Assembly: GCA_963929915.1 (NCBI GenBank)
Contig: CAWVJY010000004.1
Span: forward strand, 1 to 49,179
Length of the DNA: 49,179 nt
Direction of reading: 5' to 3'
From: CAG-273 sp963929915
GTDB taxonomy: Bacteria > Bacillota > Clostridia > TANB77 > CAG-508
Position numbers and translations under genes: made by a program. Of this stretch, positions 16,960 through 25,993 are shown in pieces (the stretch's first letter is position 1; every line of letters begins with the position of its first letter). The notes under the pieces are model-generated. The model had not been told where the DNA came from and ran no database searches. It saw nothing but the letters and a program-made list of their open reading frames with translations.

Positions 16960-18177
16960 GTGAGAAAATTGGAACGAAAAATATTACATGTAGATGTAAA
17001 TAGTGCCTTCTTATCTTGGACAGCAGTAGAAATGTTAAAAAATGGAGCAGGAGTTGATATTAGAACAATTCCTGCTATTATTGGTGGAGACGAAGAAAAA
17101 AGAAAAGGTATTGTTTTGGCAAAAAGTGTTCCTGCTAAAGCCTATGGCATCAAAACCGCAGAACCTATTTATTTTGCAAAACAAAAATGTCCAAACTTAC
17201 AAATCTATCAAAGTAATTTTAAGATTTATCGTAAATATTCTAATGCCATGTTTCAAATATTACAACAATATACAAATCAAATAGAAAGATTTTCCATTGA
17301 TGAGTGTTTTTTAGATATTACCAATTTTATTCCAGAAGGAAAAACAGACTTACAAATTGCCTATGAGATAAACAAAAGAATAAAGGAAGAATTAGGTTTT
17401 ACAGTAAATGTAGGTGTGGCACAAAACAAACTACTTGCTAAAATGGCATCAGATTTTACCAAGCCAGATAAAGTTCATACCTTATACACCTCAGAAATAC
17501 CAACCAAAATGTGGCCACTTCCTGTATCTGAACTTTTTATGGTTGGAAAAAAGAGTCTGCCAAAATTAGAAAGAATAGGAATAAAAACAATTGGAGATTT
17601 AGCACATAGAAAACAAGAAGATATGGCTAAAATGTTTGGCAAATTTGGAAAATTAGTATGGGAGTATGCTAATGGTATAGATGAAACACCAGTTAATAGC
17701 CAAAAAGAAGAACCAAAATGTATTGGTAATTCTACAACATTACCACAAGATTTAACAAACTTAGAAAAAATAGAAGAAGTGTTGCTTGCTTTAACAGAAC
17801 AAACTACTTACCGCCTAAGAAAACATAATTTATTAGCTTCTACTGTAGGTGTGCAATTAAGAACAAAAGAATTTAAAAATTATTCTCATCAAAAAACGCT
17901 TTTAACACCTACAGATAGTACAAAAATTATTTATGAAATGGCAAAAGCTATTTTGCAAGAACTATATAAAGGAGAGGCTATTCGTTTAATAGGTGTTAGA
18001 GTAGATAACTTAAAAAGTCCAGATAATGTACAAATTTCTTTATTTGACACTCCACGTAATGAAAAGCAAAAAAAGTTAGATAAAACTATTGATAACATCA
18101 AAGAAAAATTTGGTTATGATGCTATTACAAGAGCAGGCAAAATGGAAACAGACCATTTAATGGATTTTAAGGATTAA
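16960..18177 (+). CDS. dinB: DNA polymerase IV (Y-family)
   Basis: This 405-residue translesion polymerase has HVDVNSAFLSW (catalytic Asp in the first acidic motif), SIDECFLDIT (the Asp-Glu pair), VGVAQNKLLAKMASDFTKPD in the palm, helix-hairpin-helix segments (LERIGIKTIGDLA) and a little-finger domain. The likely transcription start is only a few bases before GTG 16960. An alternative start is TTG 16969, which would have AGGTGAG at the right spacing. A terminator closes the gene. Confidence 0.93.
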   Translation: MRKLERKILHVDVNSAFLSWTAVEMLKNGAGVDIRTIPAIIGGDEEKRKGIVLAKSVPAKAYGIKTAEPIYFAKQKCPNLQIYQSNFKIYRKYSNAMFQILQQYTNQIERFSIDECFLDITNFIPEGKTDLQIAYEINKRIKEELGFTVNVGVAQNKLLAKMASDFTKPDKVHTLYTSEIPTKMWPLPVSELFMVGKKSLPKLERIGIKTIGDLAHRKQEDMAKMFGKFGKLVWEYANGIDETPVNSQKEEPKCIGNSTTLPQDLTNLEKIEEVLLALTEQTTYRLRKHNLLASTVGVQLRTKEFKNYSHQKTLLTPTDSTKIIYEMAKAILQELYKGEAIRLIGVRVDNLKSPDNVQISLFDTPRNEKQKKLDKTIDNIKEKFGYDAITRAGKMETDHLMDFKD

Positions 18178-18200
18178 AAAATTTCAAAAAAATAATTCTT

Positions 18201-18234
18201 GAGCCTTTTAAAGTAAATTTAAGGCTCTATTTTT
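18201..18234 (+). terminator. terminator after dinB
   Basis: GAGCCTT/AAGGCTC stem with an AT-rich loop, then TATTTTT. Confidence 0.75.
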
Positions 18235-18240
18235 AGGTAC

Positions 18241-18269
18241 TTGTCTTTTTTTATAGTTTGTGATATAAC
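18241..18269 (+). promoter_or_regulatory. promoter for the UDP-sugar pyrophosphorylase gene
   Basis: TTGTCT, 17-nt spacer, TATAAC, directly after the dinB terminator and ~62 nt before the next ATG. Confidence 0.5.
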
Positions 18270-18331
18270 CATACTTGGTAGCAAAAAAATGAAAGAAGAA
18301 TAAAATATAGCAAAGTAAATGGGGGGTAAGT

Positions 18332-19571
18332 ATGAAAGAGGTAACAATTTCTTTATTAAAAGAATACAAGCAAAATCAATTATTAAATTATTTATCTTTA
18401 CTAACTGAAAAAGAAAAAGAAGAATTAGAAAAACAAATAGAAAGAATTGATTTTGAACAATTAAAAAAGTTATACCAAAGTACAAAACAAAAAACAATTT
18501 TTGAAGAAAAAAAAATAGAAGCTATCCCTTATGTAGATAAAGCAAAACTATCTAAAGAAGAACAAGCAAACTTAGAAAAAATGGGCATAAAGGAAATAAA
18601 ACAAGGCAAATATGCTGTAGTTACTATGGCAGGTGGACAAGGAACAAGGCTTGGACATAAAGGACCAAAAGGCACTTTTTTGTTAAACACAATCAATGGT
18701 CCAAAATATATTTTTGAAATTATTATAGATACTCTAAAAAAAGCAAAAGATACTTACCATGTAACAATTCCTTGGTATGTCATGACAAGTAGAGAAAATC
18801 ATGAAGAAACTGTTCAATTTTTAGAGCAACATTCTTACTTTGGATATGATAAAAATGAAATAAAGTTTTTTAAACAAGGAGAACTTCCTTTATTAACAGA
18901 ACAAGGAAAACTTATTTTAGATAAAAGCAAAAAGATTAAAGAAGCGGCAGATGGAAATGGACGGTATTTATGAAGCCATGTTTCAAAACGGAATCTTGCA
19001 AGACATGAAACAAAAAGGAGTAGAATGGGTTTTTGTTAGTAATGTGGATAATATTTTATCCAATTTTGTAGATCCTGTATTATTAGGACTCACCATAAAA
19101 CAAAACCATGTGATTGCTACAAAATCAGTTGCCAAAACAAACCCTAAAGAAAAAGTAGGAGTCTTTTGCAAAATGAATGGAAAGGCAAAAGTAATTGAAT
19201 ATATTGATTTACCAGAAGAAATGGCAGAAGAAAGAGATGAAAATGGAGAATTAGTTTATGGAGAGGTAAATATAGCAAATTACTTATTCCATAGAAGTGT
19301 TTTGGAAGAATTAGAAGATTCAAAACTACCTTATCATGCAGCACATAAAAAATCTGGTTATTTAACAGAAAAGGGAGAATATGTTGAACCAAATGAGCCA
19401 AATGCTTATAAGTTTGAAAGTTTTATTTTTGATGCTTTTGTAAGATATGATAATATGACTGTTTTAAGGGTAAAAAGAGAGGAAGAATTTGCACCTGTAA
19501 AAAACAAAGAAGGAAATGACAGCCCAGAAACAGCTACGAAGCTATATAATAATATGATGAAAATAAGATAA
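18332..19571 (+). CDS. UDPGP/UAP1-like UDP-sugar pyrophosphorylase (one frameshift)
   Basis: Two overlapping frames join into one ~412-residue protein once the extra C near 18962 is removed (AATGGACGGT should read AATGGAGGT, giving NGGIYEA). It belongs to the eukaryote-like UDPGP family (UDP-GlcNAc/UDP-glucose pyrophosphorylases). The signature MAGGQGTRLGHKGPKGTF (about 99-116) forms the nucleotide loop. EIKFFKQGELPLL and WVFVSNVDNIL match the family's FxQ and the acidic metal-binding region. It would make UDP-GlcNAc or UDP-Glc from UTP and the sugar 1-phosphate. It lies just upstream of glmU, whose own uridylyltransferase half looks defective. The break is probably a sequencing error, but a genuine mutation is not excluded. 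Confidence 0.82.
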
Positions 19572-19784
19572 TAGTTAATAAATCGAATATAAATAGGTAT
19601 TATATAGTATGTTAATAAAATATTTTTAAAAATTAAAACCAAAAAGCAACATTGATAAAATAATGATTAAAACCAGATATTCATAAAGATAATATGAAAC
19701 AATAAAAAAATTAAAAACAATTTATGATAAATATAAATTGCAAAAAGTAAATAATTATCTAAAAAAGAAAGAAGGATTACAAAA

Positions 19785-21041
19785 ATGGAAAATGTAATAG
19801 GTTTAGTAATGGCAGCAGGTGTAGATGACAGAATGAAATCAAAAAAATCAAAATTAGCACAAGAACTATATGGCAAACCAGTTATTAAAAGAGTAGTCGA
19901 TGCTATGAAAAAAGCGGGAATTCAAGAAATAGCAGTTATTGTAGGAGAAAACAGAGAAGAAATAGAAGAAATTCTAAAAGATGAAGTAACTTATCTTACT
20001 CAAGAAAAATGTTTAGGAACAGGTCATGCAATTATGCAAGCTACAGATTATTTATCTTCTAAAAAAGGAAGAGTTCTTATTGCAAATGGCAATATTCCAC
20101 TTATTATGCCTGAAACGATTCAAAAATTAGTAGAAAAATCTCAAAAGGAAGAAGAAGCGGCAACTGTTTTAACAGGCATCATTAGTGAACCAAATGGCTA
20201 TGGAAGAATTGTAAGAAAAGATAGCAAAATACAGGAAATTGTAGAGGAAAAAGAATTAAATCAAGCACAACAAAATATTTTAGAAGTAAATGCAGGAATG
20301 TATTGCTTTGAAATTGCAAAATTAGTAGAAATTATTGGAAACTTACAAGCAAGTAGTATGGGATTATACTATTTAACAGATGTTATTAAAATGCTTACGA
20401 CAAAAGGTGAAAAAGTAGGTGGATTTTTAGTAGAAGACAATACCGAAATTTTAAGTTTGAATACAAAAGTACAATTAGAAATGTTAAATAGAATTTTAAG
20501 AATTCGTATTAATACAATGCATATGAATAATGGAGTAACTATTGAAGACATGAATACTACCTATATTTATGATGATGTAACAATTGGAATGGACACAGTA
20601 ATTCACCCAAATACTACCATTAAATCAGGTGTAGTAATAGGAGAAGATTGTAATATTGGTCCAAATGCTTATATTAGAGAGGGTTGCAAATTAGCAGACA
20701 AAGTAAAAGTAGGAAGCTTTGTAGAAATTAAAAAAGCCATTATTGGAAAGGGTTCTAAAGTGCCACACTTGTCTTATATGGGAGACTGTGAAATTGGAGA
20801 AAAATGTAATATTGGTTGTGGAACAATTACTTGTAACTATGATGGAAAAAATAAACATAAAACAAAAATAGGAGATAATTGCTTTATAGGTTCTAACGTA
20901 AACCTAGTAGCACCAGTTACCTTAGGAGACCATGTATTAGTTGCAGCAGGTTCTACTATTACACAAGATGCACCATCTGAAAGTTTAGCAATAGCAAGAC
21001 AAAGACAAACGAATAAAGAAAATTGGAACAAAGGAAAATAA
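19785..21041 (+). CDS. glmU: GlmU with degenerate uridylyltransferase half
   Basis: The protein has 418 residues (E. coli GlmU 456). The N-terminal domain keeps the fold and several substrate residues (Arg16, Lys23, LGTGHA, IVEEKE). However, the GxGTRM loop is GVDDRM (12-17), and the Mg-binding Asp of GDxP is Asn (ANGNIP, Asn103). The C-terminal left-handed beta helix keeps the acetyltransferase machinery: His328 and Tyr331 in PHLSYMGD, plus GTITCNYDGKNKHKT. It probably still acetylates GlcN-1-P, while UTP transfer is impaired or lost. The UAP1-like gene upstream could supply the missing step. The start ATG follows GAAGGAT. Confidence 0.85.
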   Translation: MENVIGLVMAAGVDDRMKSKKSKLAQELYGKPVIKRVVDAMKKAGIQEIAVIVGENREEIEEILKDEVTYLTQEKCLGTGHAIMQATDYLSSKKGRVLIANGNIPLIMPETIQKLVEKSQKEEEAATVLTGIISEPNGYGRIVRKDSKIQEIVEEKELNQAQQNILEVNAGMYCFEIAKLVEIIGNLQASSMGLYYLTDVIKMLTTKGEKVGGFLVEDNTEILSLNTKVQLEMLNRILRIRINTMHMNNGVTIEDMNTTYIYDDVTIGMDTVIHPNTTIKSGVVIGEDCNIGPNAYIREGCKLADKVKVGSFVEIKKAIIGKGSKVPHLSYMGDCEIGEKCNIGCGTITCNYDGKNKHKTKIGDNCFIGSNVNLVAPVTLGDHVLVAAGSTITQDAPSESLAIARQRQTNKENWNKGK

Positions 21042-21044
21042 TTT

Positions 21045-21182
21045 TCAGCCATTGGGGACGTTCCTTTTTGGTTGAAAATCAACCAAAAGGGACACTCCTT
21101 GCAAAAACTGATTTTTTTCAAAATCAAAGGAGTGTCCCTAATGACTGAAAATCAGCCAAAAAGGAACGTCCCTATTGGCTGA
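21045..21182. repeat. nested REP-like hairpins (GGGACGTTCC type)
   Basis: An outer inverted repeat (TCAGCCATTGGGGACGTTCC... and ...GGAACGTCCCTATTGGCTGA) encloses an inner GGGACACTCCTT/AAGGAGTGTCCC hairpin. Parts recur at 47288-47352. Hairpins with GGGGACG heads are a dispersed family in many Clostridia, often linked to RAYT-like transposases. Here it lies between convergent glmU and the holin-like gene and may also stop transcription. Confidence 0.7.
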
Positions 21183-21188
21183 CACAAC

Positions 21189-21566
21189 TTATTGTTGTTC
21201 GCCAGGTAAAAAGTAATCTACTACGCCATATACTAAAGCACCAATGATAGCAGCTATCCAAGATACGGTATAACCTGCTACAAAATATTGTGTAACATAT
21301 AACACAACAGCAGAAAGAACAAAACCTACAAATCCTTTTCCAAAAGAACTTGCATGTAAGCCTGTAAATCTAGTAATTAAATAGTCAATAACAGTAAGAA
21401 CAACAGCAGCAGCTGCTAATGCCCAAAAACTATTAATTTGAAATCCTGGTGTAAAGAAAGCAGTAATTGCAAGAACGATACCCGCAGTTACTAATCTACC
21501 AACAATCTGCCAAACTGTGCTTTTGGTATTTGATCTTGTTTGCGTGTTTGTTTGATTATCTGACAT
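21189..21566 (-). CDS. 4-TM phage-holin-family (PF04020-type) membrane protein
   Basis: This is a small membrane protein of 125 residues: a polar Asn/Thr/Ser N-terminus followed by four hydrophobic segments (WQIVGRLVTAGIVLAITAFF, WALAAAAVVLTVIDYLI, GFVGFVLSAVVLYV, IAAIIGALVYGVVDYFL). It matches the YvlD-like 'phage holin family', which is chromosomal and not evidence of a prophage. I place the start at ATG 21566 because AAGGAGG lies 8 nt upstream; an in-frame ATG at 21584 would overlap that site. Confidence 0.82.
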   Translation of the reverse strand: MSDNQTNTQTRSNTKSTVWQIVGRLVTAGIVLAITAFFTPGFQINSFWALAAAAVVLTVIDYLITRFTGLHASSFGKGFVGFVLSAVVLYVTQYFVAGYTVSWIAAIIGALVYGVVDYFLPGEQQ

Positions 21567-21746
21567 AATTAAAACCTCCTTCATTCAAGAATTGCCTATG
21601 ATGAAATTTCATGGTTTCCTAGAATTATTATGAACGAAAATTGAAAATTTATTCAAAAATAAAATAAATAAATTACTTAAAAATTAAAATACATTACTCA
21701 ATAAGGAAAGCAAATTATTAAAAAATTATTAAAAAATTATTTAAAA

Positions 21747-21784
21747 AACAAATTATTCAAAAGTGAATAATTTGTTTTTTTTTG
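21747..21784 (+). terminator. terminator-like hairpin upstream of the DUF421 gene
   Basis: AACAAATTATTCA and its complement form a 13-bp stem with a short loop, followed by eight T. It lies within the divergent region 21567-21903, ~120 nt before the DUF421 start. It could shield that gene from read-through or act as an attenuator. The rest of this gap is plain A/T-rich sequence. Confidence 0.65.
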
Positions 21785-21903
21785 TTCAAAATGTTAATAA
21801 ATGTTAAATGATTATTATTACAAAAAAATAATCATGAATTTAAATAATATGTATATAAAACAAATAAACCAATTTGCAAGTTAAAAAGAAAAGGAGGACA
21901 AAA

Positions 21904-22578
21904 ATGCTAATTACATTAATTCGTTCTATTTTATTGTACATAATTGTTTTAATTGTTATGAGAATTATGGGAAAAAGAGAAATAGGTCAATTGCAACCTT
22001 TTGAACTTGCAATTTCTATTATGATAGCAGACTTGGCATCTATTCCTATGTCAGATGTGGGAATTCCAATTTCCAATGGAATTATTCCAATTTTAGGATT
22101 ATTAGTCATGCACTTAATCATTTCTTTTATTAATATTAAAAGTATGAAAATGAGAGGAATTATGTGTGGAAAACCCACTATTTTAATTTATAGAGGGAAA
22201 ATAGATGAAAAAGCTTTAAAAAAAGAAAGATTTACTCTAAATGAATTGCAAGAAAGATTAAGAGGAAATAATGTTTTTAATCTTGGTGATGTAGAATATG
22301 CTATTTTAGAGACCAGTGGACAAATTACTGTCATTCAAAAACCAAATAAAAGAACAACTATACCAGAAGATTTTAATATTATGCCAGAATATGAAGGTAT
22401 TCCTTATGATTTGGTAGTAGATGGAAAAATTATGTATGAAAATTTAAGACAAATAGGTAAAAACGAAATTTGGCTTGAAAAACAAGTAGAAAAATTTAAA
22501 ATGAAACCACAAGAAGCTTTAATTGTCACTTATGATGGAAAAGGTCAAATTTTCTGCCAAAAGAAGGAACAAAAGTAA
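21904..22578 (+). CDS. DUF421 (YetF-like) membrane protein
   Basis: This 224-residue protein has three N-terminal membrane helices (IRSILLYIIVLIVMRIMG, ELAISIMIADLASIP, IPILGLLVMHLIISF) and the family motif MGKREIGQLQPFEL. A cytoplasmic C-terminal domain follows, with KPTILIYRGKIDEKAL and LRGNNVFNLGDVEYAILE. In spore-forming Firmicutes YetF-like proteins are linked to spore envelope and membrane functions; the biochemistry is not settled. ATG 21904 is preferred because AAGGAGG precedes it by ~6 nt. The next gene, DUF4363, is its usual partner. Confidence 0.87.
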   Translation: MLITLIRSILLYIIVLIVMRIMGKREIGQLQPFELAISIMIADLASIPMSDVGIPISNGIIPILGLLVMHLIISFINIKSMKMRGIMCGKPTILIYRGKIDEKALKKERFTLNELQERLRGNNVFNLGDVEYAILETSGQITVIQKPNKRTTIPEDFNIMPEYEGIPYDLVVDGKIMYENLRQIGKNEIWLEKQVEKFKMKPQEALIVTYDGKGQIFCQKKEQK

Positions 22579-22669
22579 GAATTTTCAAAAAAATCAAATC
22601 TTTAAAAGGATATAAAACATTCCAAAAAAGTAAAATAGAGAAGAGAAAAAGTAGGGAGGTAAAAAGAAT

Positions 22670-23059
22670 TTGCAGAAAGAAATTATTATTACAATTATTA
22701 TTATTACTCTTGTAATTATTGGAAATATTATTACACAAAACAACACGAAAAGTGCGGTAGAAGTAGTAAGTATGCAGTTAGATTCTATTAAACAAAAAAC
22801 TATGCAAGAAAATAAAAATGAAGAGGAGCTAAAAGAAAAATTAGAGCTAATAGAAAAAACTTGGAAAGAAAAATACGAAACATTAGCTTATTATGTTGAA
22901 CATGAAGAACTAGAAAAAGTAGAAACAGAAATTACAAAATTAAGGGCAAATTTATCCACGAAAGAATATCAAACAGCAGTAGAAAACATTGATACGTGCA
23001 CTTTTATTTTAAGTCATATAAAAGATAAATCCGCCCTCAAAATTGTAAATATTTTTTAG
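22670..23059 (+). CDS. DUF4363 family protein
   Basis: The protein has 129 residues: an N-terminal anchor (about 4-22, IITIIIITLVIIGNII) followed by an alpha-helical, Glu/Lys-rich domain with WKEKYETLAYYVEHEELEKVE. This is the DUF4363 pattern commonly coded right after DUF421 genes. TTG start after GGGAGG. Its last 23 bases overlap the 3' end of dapB, which is read on the opposite strand. The function is unknown; a periplasm-facing partner of the DUF421 protein is an inference from gene order. Confidence 0.78.
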   Translation: MQKEIIITIIIITLVIIGNIITQNNTKSAVEVVSMQLDSIKQKTMQENKNEEELKEKLELIEKTWKEKYETLAYYVEHEELEKVETEITKLRANLSTKEYQTAVENIDTCTFILSHIKDKSALKIVNIF

Positions 23060-23795
23060 ATTCTGAAGTGTAATATCCAGGAGATTGCTTCATGATCCAC
23101 TCTGCTGCTTTTATGGCACCTTCAGCAAAAATAGTACGAGAATAAGCAGTATGTTTTACTTCCAAAGTTTCATTTTCTCTAAAGAAAATTACCTGATGTT
23201 CTCCTACAATATTACCGCCACGAATACTAGAAAATCCAATTTCTTTTGGATTTCTTTTTCGCTTTTTTTCATTTCTATTGAGTTCATAATAGTAAATGCC
23301 ATGATTTGCTTTATTAATACTGTCTGCTAATAATAGAGCTGTTCCACTAGGAGCATCTGTTTTGCGATTATGGTGTGTTTCTACAATTTCAATATCACTA
23401 TCTTCTAATTCTTTAGACAATTGTGCTACTATTTTGCTCATAAGGGTAATTTCATAAGAAAGATTAGCAGACTGAAAAATGGCAATATCAGCAGAAGCTT
23501 CTTTTATTTGTTCTTTTTGTTGTTCATTAAAGCCAGTAGTAGCAATTACCATAGGAATTTTCTTTTGTATAGCAAATGGCAAAAGCGAAATAGTAGCTTC
23601 AGGTATAGAAAAATCAATAATGACATTAGGTATTTCAAAAATATCATTTACATCATTAAAAACAGGATAGGGCAGGTTATGAGAAGTATATTTATCTAAA
23701 CCACCTAATAAATGCATTTTAGGATGTTCTTTAACTAATTTAGCAACCTCAGTGCCCATTTTACCAGTAATTCCATTAATTAAAATTTTTATCAT
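23037..23795 (-). CDS. dapB: 4-hydroxy-tetrahydrodipicolinate reductase
   Basis: DapB (252 residues) reduces the DapA product with NAD(P)H in the lysine/diaminopimelate pathway. It has the N-terminal nucleotide-binding motif INGITGKMGTEVAKL and the segments IDFSIPEA and IATTGFNEQQ. The catalytic/DHP-binding stretch is ETHHNRKTDAPSGTALLLAD, with the His-His and Lys of the family. The frame is complete with an AAAGGAAT site before ATG 23795. It is convergent with DUF4363 (23-bp overlap). Confidence 0.95.
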   Translation of the reverse strand: MIKILINGITGKMGTEVAKLVKEHPKMHLLGGLDKYTSHNLPYPVFNDVNDIFEIPNVIIDFSIPEATISLLPFAIQKKIPMVIATTGFNEQQKEQIKEASADIAIFQSANLSYEITLMSKIVAQLSKELEDSDIEIVETHHNRKTDAPSGTALLLADSINKANHGIYYYELNRNEKKRKRNPKEIGFSSIRGGNIVGEHQVIFFRENETLEVKHTAYSRTIFAEGAIKAAEWIMKQSPGYYTSESKKYLQF

Positions 23796-24167
23796 AATTT
23801 TTTATTCCTTTCTTGCTTTATCATAAAGACATAAAAGCGAAAAAGTAAAATTAATTTCTTCAGCTCATTTTTTCTTGTTTTTATTTTTTTATAATGGTTG
23901 TTATATCTTTTTAACAGTGTATGTTATATAAATTTCAAATATGACTTTTATATTTTAAAAATTATCTTTCGAATCTGGTCGAGAATAATCCTAATAAACT
24001 ATTGAATATAACAATTGTTTTAGAAATGAGTTCTATATAAAAAACTGTTGACTTATTTGGTTCAACAGTTTTGATTTAATACGCAAGATTAAGTTTGTAA
24101 GATACATTTTCATATGTAATAAGCTTATGAAGAAAATAGAATTATTGTTATAAACTTAATGATACAT
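23796..24167. other. intergenic region, terminator of the HD gene
   Basis: 372 nt without a gene. It holds a stem AAAACTGTTGA/TCAACAGTTTT at 24041-24072 whose minus-strand side runs into TTTTTTATA, a good terminator for the HD-domain gene. I see no riboswitch-like lysine box ahead of dapB. Confidence 0.6.
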
Positions 24168-24773
24168 TTATATAATTCTAAAAACAATTAAACTTAAAAA
24201 TACATAGGCATATTTGTAAGCTCTTTTGGTATGTAAATTATTTTGAATATGACGAATTGTTTCTTTGGTAGCACTTAATTTATCGGCAAAAGTAACAACT
24301 ACTGTTTCTTTGCAATGGGGTACTTTTATGGTTACTGGCCACATATGGTTTAAAATAACATCTTTTTCAATAGTATTTAATTCAAAAATAGAAGTGGCAT
24401 TTTGCAAAGCAACCTTTGGATGTTTAAAAGCATGGAAGCTACTCCATTTTTTATCTTCTCTTTTATGGGTATGCCAATCATATAAAAATAAATCATGTAA
24501 CATAGCTCCACGAGTAGCAGATATATAATCTAAATGTAGTTTTTTACAAATAATATAAGTATAATAAGCTACTTGCATACAATGTTCATAACAAGATACT
24601 CCAGCATGTTGGTTAAATTGCCTCATTTGTTGTACGGTAGTATTGTTTAATAAATCTTCAATAATATTTAAAAATTCTTGCTCTTCATCTAAAGAATGTT
24701 CTAATAGATTATGCTGTGAATTTTGATTGTTACTTTTTTCTAATTGTGCTTCTTTTGTAATTTTATTTAGCAT
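24168..24773 (-). CDS. HD-domain hydrolase
   Basis: The protein is about 201 residues. The HD-superfamily metal site is visible as CYEHCMQVAYY (first His) and GAMLHDLFLYDWHTH (the His-Asp pair). Further conserved residues are FHAFKHPKVALQNA, ILNHMWPV and FADKLSATKE. This arrangement is common in small Clostridial HDIG-type phosphohydrolases, whose substrates are mostly unknown. ATG 24773 is chosen because AAAGGGGAG precedes it; the upstream in-frame extension is hydrophobic and lacks a site. It lies 89 nt downstream of dapA on the same strand. Confidence 0.8.
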   Translation of the reverse strand: MLNKITKEAQLEKSNNQNSQHNLLEHSLDEEQEFLNIIEDLLNNTTVQQMRQFNQHAGVSCYEHCMQVAYYTYIICKKLHLDYISATRGAMLHDLFLYDWHTHKREDKKWSSFHAFKHPKVALQNATSIFELNTIEKDVILNHMWPVTIKVPHCKETVVVTFADKLSATKETIRHIQNNLHTKRAYKYAYVFLSLIVFRII

Positions 24774-24862
24774 AAAAATTAAACTCCCCTTTTTAAAACC
24801 TAATTTTATTATAGCATATATTGTAAACAATATCACCTAATTCATAAAAAATTAAGAAATAA

Positions 24863-25750
24863 TCATAGTATTTTTAATTTTTGCATCTCCTGCTTTAACA
24901 ATTCTTCTTTTGCACAACTCATTGGAACTAAAGGAAGACGAGGATTTCCAACTTCATAGCCCATGAAATTAAGAGCAGATTTTATTGGAATAGGATTTAC
25001 TTCACTGAACAAGCAGTCGATAAGAGGTATAGCTTTTATTTGAGAATCTTTTGCCAAAGTAAAATTACCGCTTAAATAATCATATACCATGTTATGAACA
25101 AATTTTGGCATAATATTGGATAACACGGAAATTACACCTACTCCACCTACAGAAAGAATAGGGAGAATTTGATCATCATTACCAGAATAAATCCATAAAT
25201 CATCTCCACATAGTTTAGCAATTTTAACAACCTGTGAGATATTTCCACTTGCTTCTTTAATTCCAACAATATTTGGAATTTTCGATAAACTTAGACAAGT
25301 TTCAGGCTCAATATTCATTCCTGTTCTACTAGGCACATTATATAAAATAATAGGAATGGTAACATTTTTGGCAATTTCGCTAAAATGCGCAATTAATCCT
25401 TTTTGTGTCGTTTTGTTGTAATAGGGAGTAACAAGAAGCAAACCATCTGCACCAATTTTTTCGGCAAATTGAGAAAGTTCTACAGAAGATTTGGTACAAT
25501 TACCACCAGTTCCCGCTATAACGGGAATTCGTTTATGTATGGTTTCTACTGCAAATTCAATTACTTGCTTTTTCTCTTCGAGTGACATAGTAGAAGCCTC
25601 TCCCGTAGTGCCACAAATAATAACACTATCAGCACCTTGTTCTACCTGAAATTCTAACAATTTCTTAAGTTCTTCATAATTAACCTTATTATCCTGTGTA
25701 AAAGGTGTAACCAAAGCAGTACCGCATCCAATAAATAAAGTCTTTTTCAA
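24863..25750 (-). CDS. dapA: 4-hydroxy-tetrahydrodipicolinate synthase
   Basis: DapA (295 residues) condenses pyruvate with aspartate semialdehyde, the branch point to lysine and diaminopimelate. It shows GCGTALVTPFTQ at the N-terminus, the pyruvate-binding CGTTGEASTMSLEEK, YNVPSRTGMNI with the catalytic Tyr, and VGIKEASGN with the Schiff-base Lys. TTG start with AAGGAGG at 7 nt. Two large structured elements lie directly upstream (25836-26120). asd and dapB are nearby on the same strand, but other genes intervene. Confidence 0.95.
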   Translation of the reverse strand: MKKTLFIGCGTALVTPFTQDNKVNYEELKKLLEFQVEQGADSVIICGTTGEASTMSLEEKKQVIEFAVETIHKRIPVIAGTGGNCTKSSVELSQFAEKIGADGLLLVTPYYNKTTQKGLIAHFSEIAKNVTIPIILYNVPSRTGMNIEPETCLSLSKIPNIVGIKEASGNISQVVKIAKLCGDDLWIYSGNDDQILPILSVGGVGVISVLSNIMPKFVHNMVYDYLSGNFTLAKDSQIKAIPLIDCLFSEVNPIPIKSALNFMGYEVGNPRLPLVPMSCAKEELLKQEMQKLKIL

Positions 25751-25835
25751 AGTTTTACCTCCTTACAAATTTACTTTAATTTATTATATGCGGTACTTGG
25801 CAGTTTGGTATATTTAAATTTTAAAGATATAAATT

Positions 25836-25979
25836 TAAAGCATTAGGATTGTCTTTTTCAATTTTTAAAACCTTTCCCCTTTTGGACATCTGTAACGAGG
25901 CATAAATGCCTCTAACAGCTGTCACAATGGTCGCCCACGCAAGGCCTTAAAAATTTCAAAAGACAATCCTAATGCTTTA
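25836..25979 (-). repeat. structured element R2 (covarying with R4)
   Basis: A ~144-nt element with a 22-bp perfect outer stem (TAAAGCATTAGGATTGTC... and complement). The core, read on the minus strand, contains GCGTGGGCGACCATTGTGACA, an inner hairpin GAGGCATTTATGCCTC and TCCAAAAGGGGAAAGG. A homologous copy at 41362-41499 changes both sides of the stems together. Possible structured RNA; no match to a known class that I recognise. Confidence 0.7.
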
Positions 25980-25993
25980 ATGATATATAAAAT

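Noticed and set aside
21189..21566. Holin gene as evidence of a prophage
   Set aside because: This holin-like family is mostly chromosomal, and no other phage genes are nearby.
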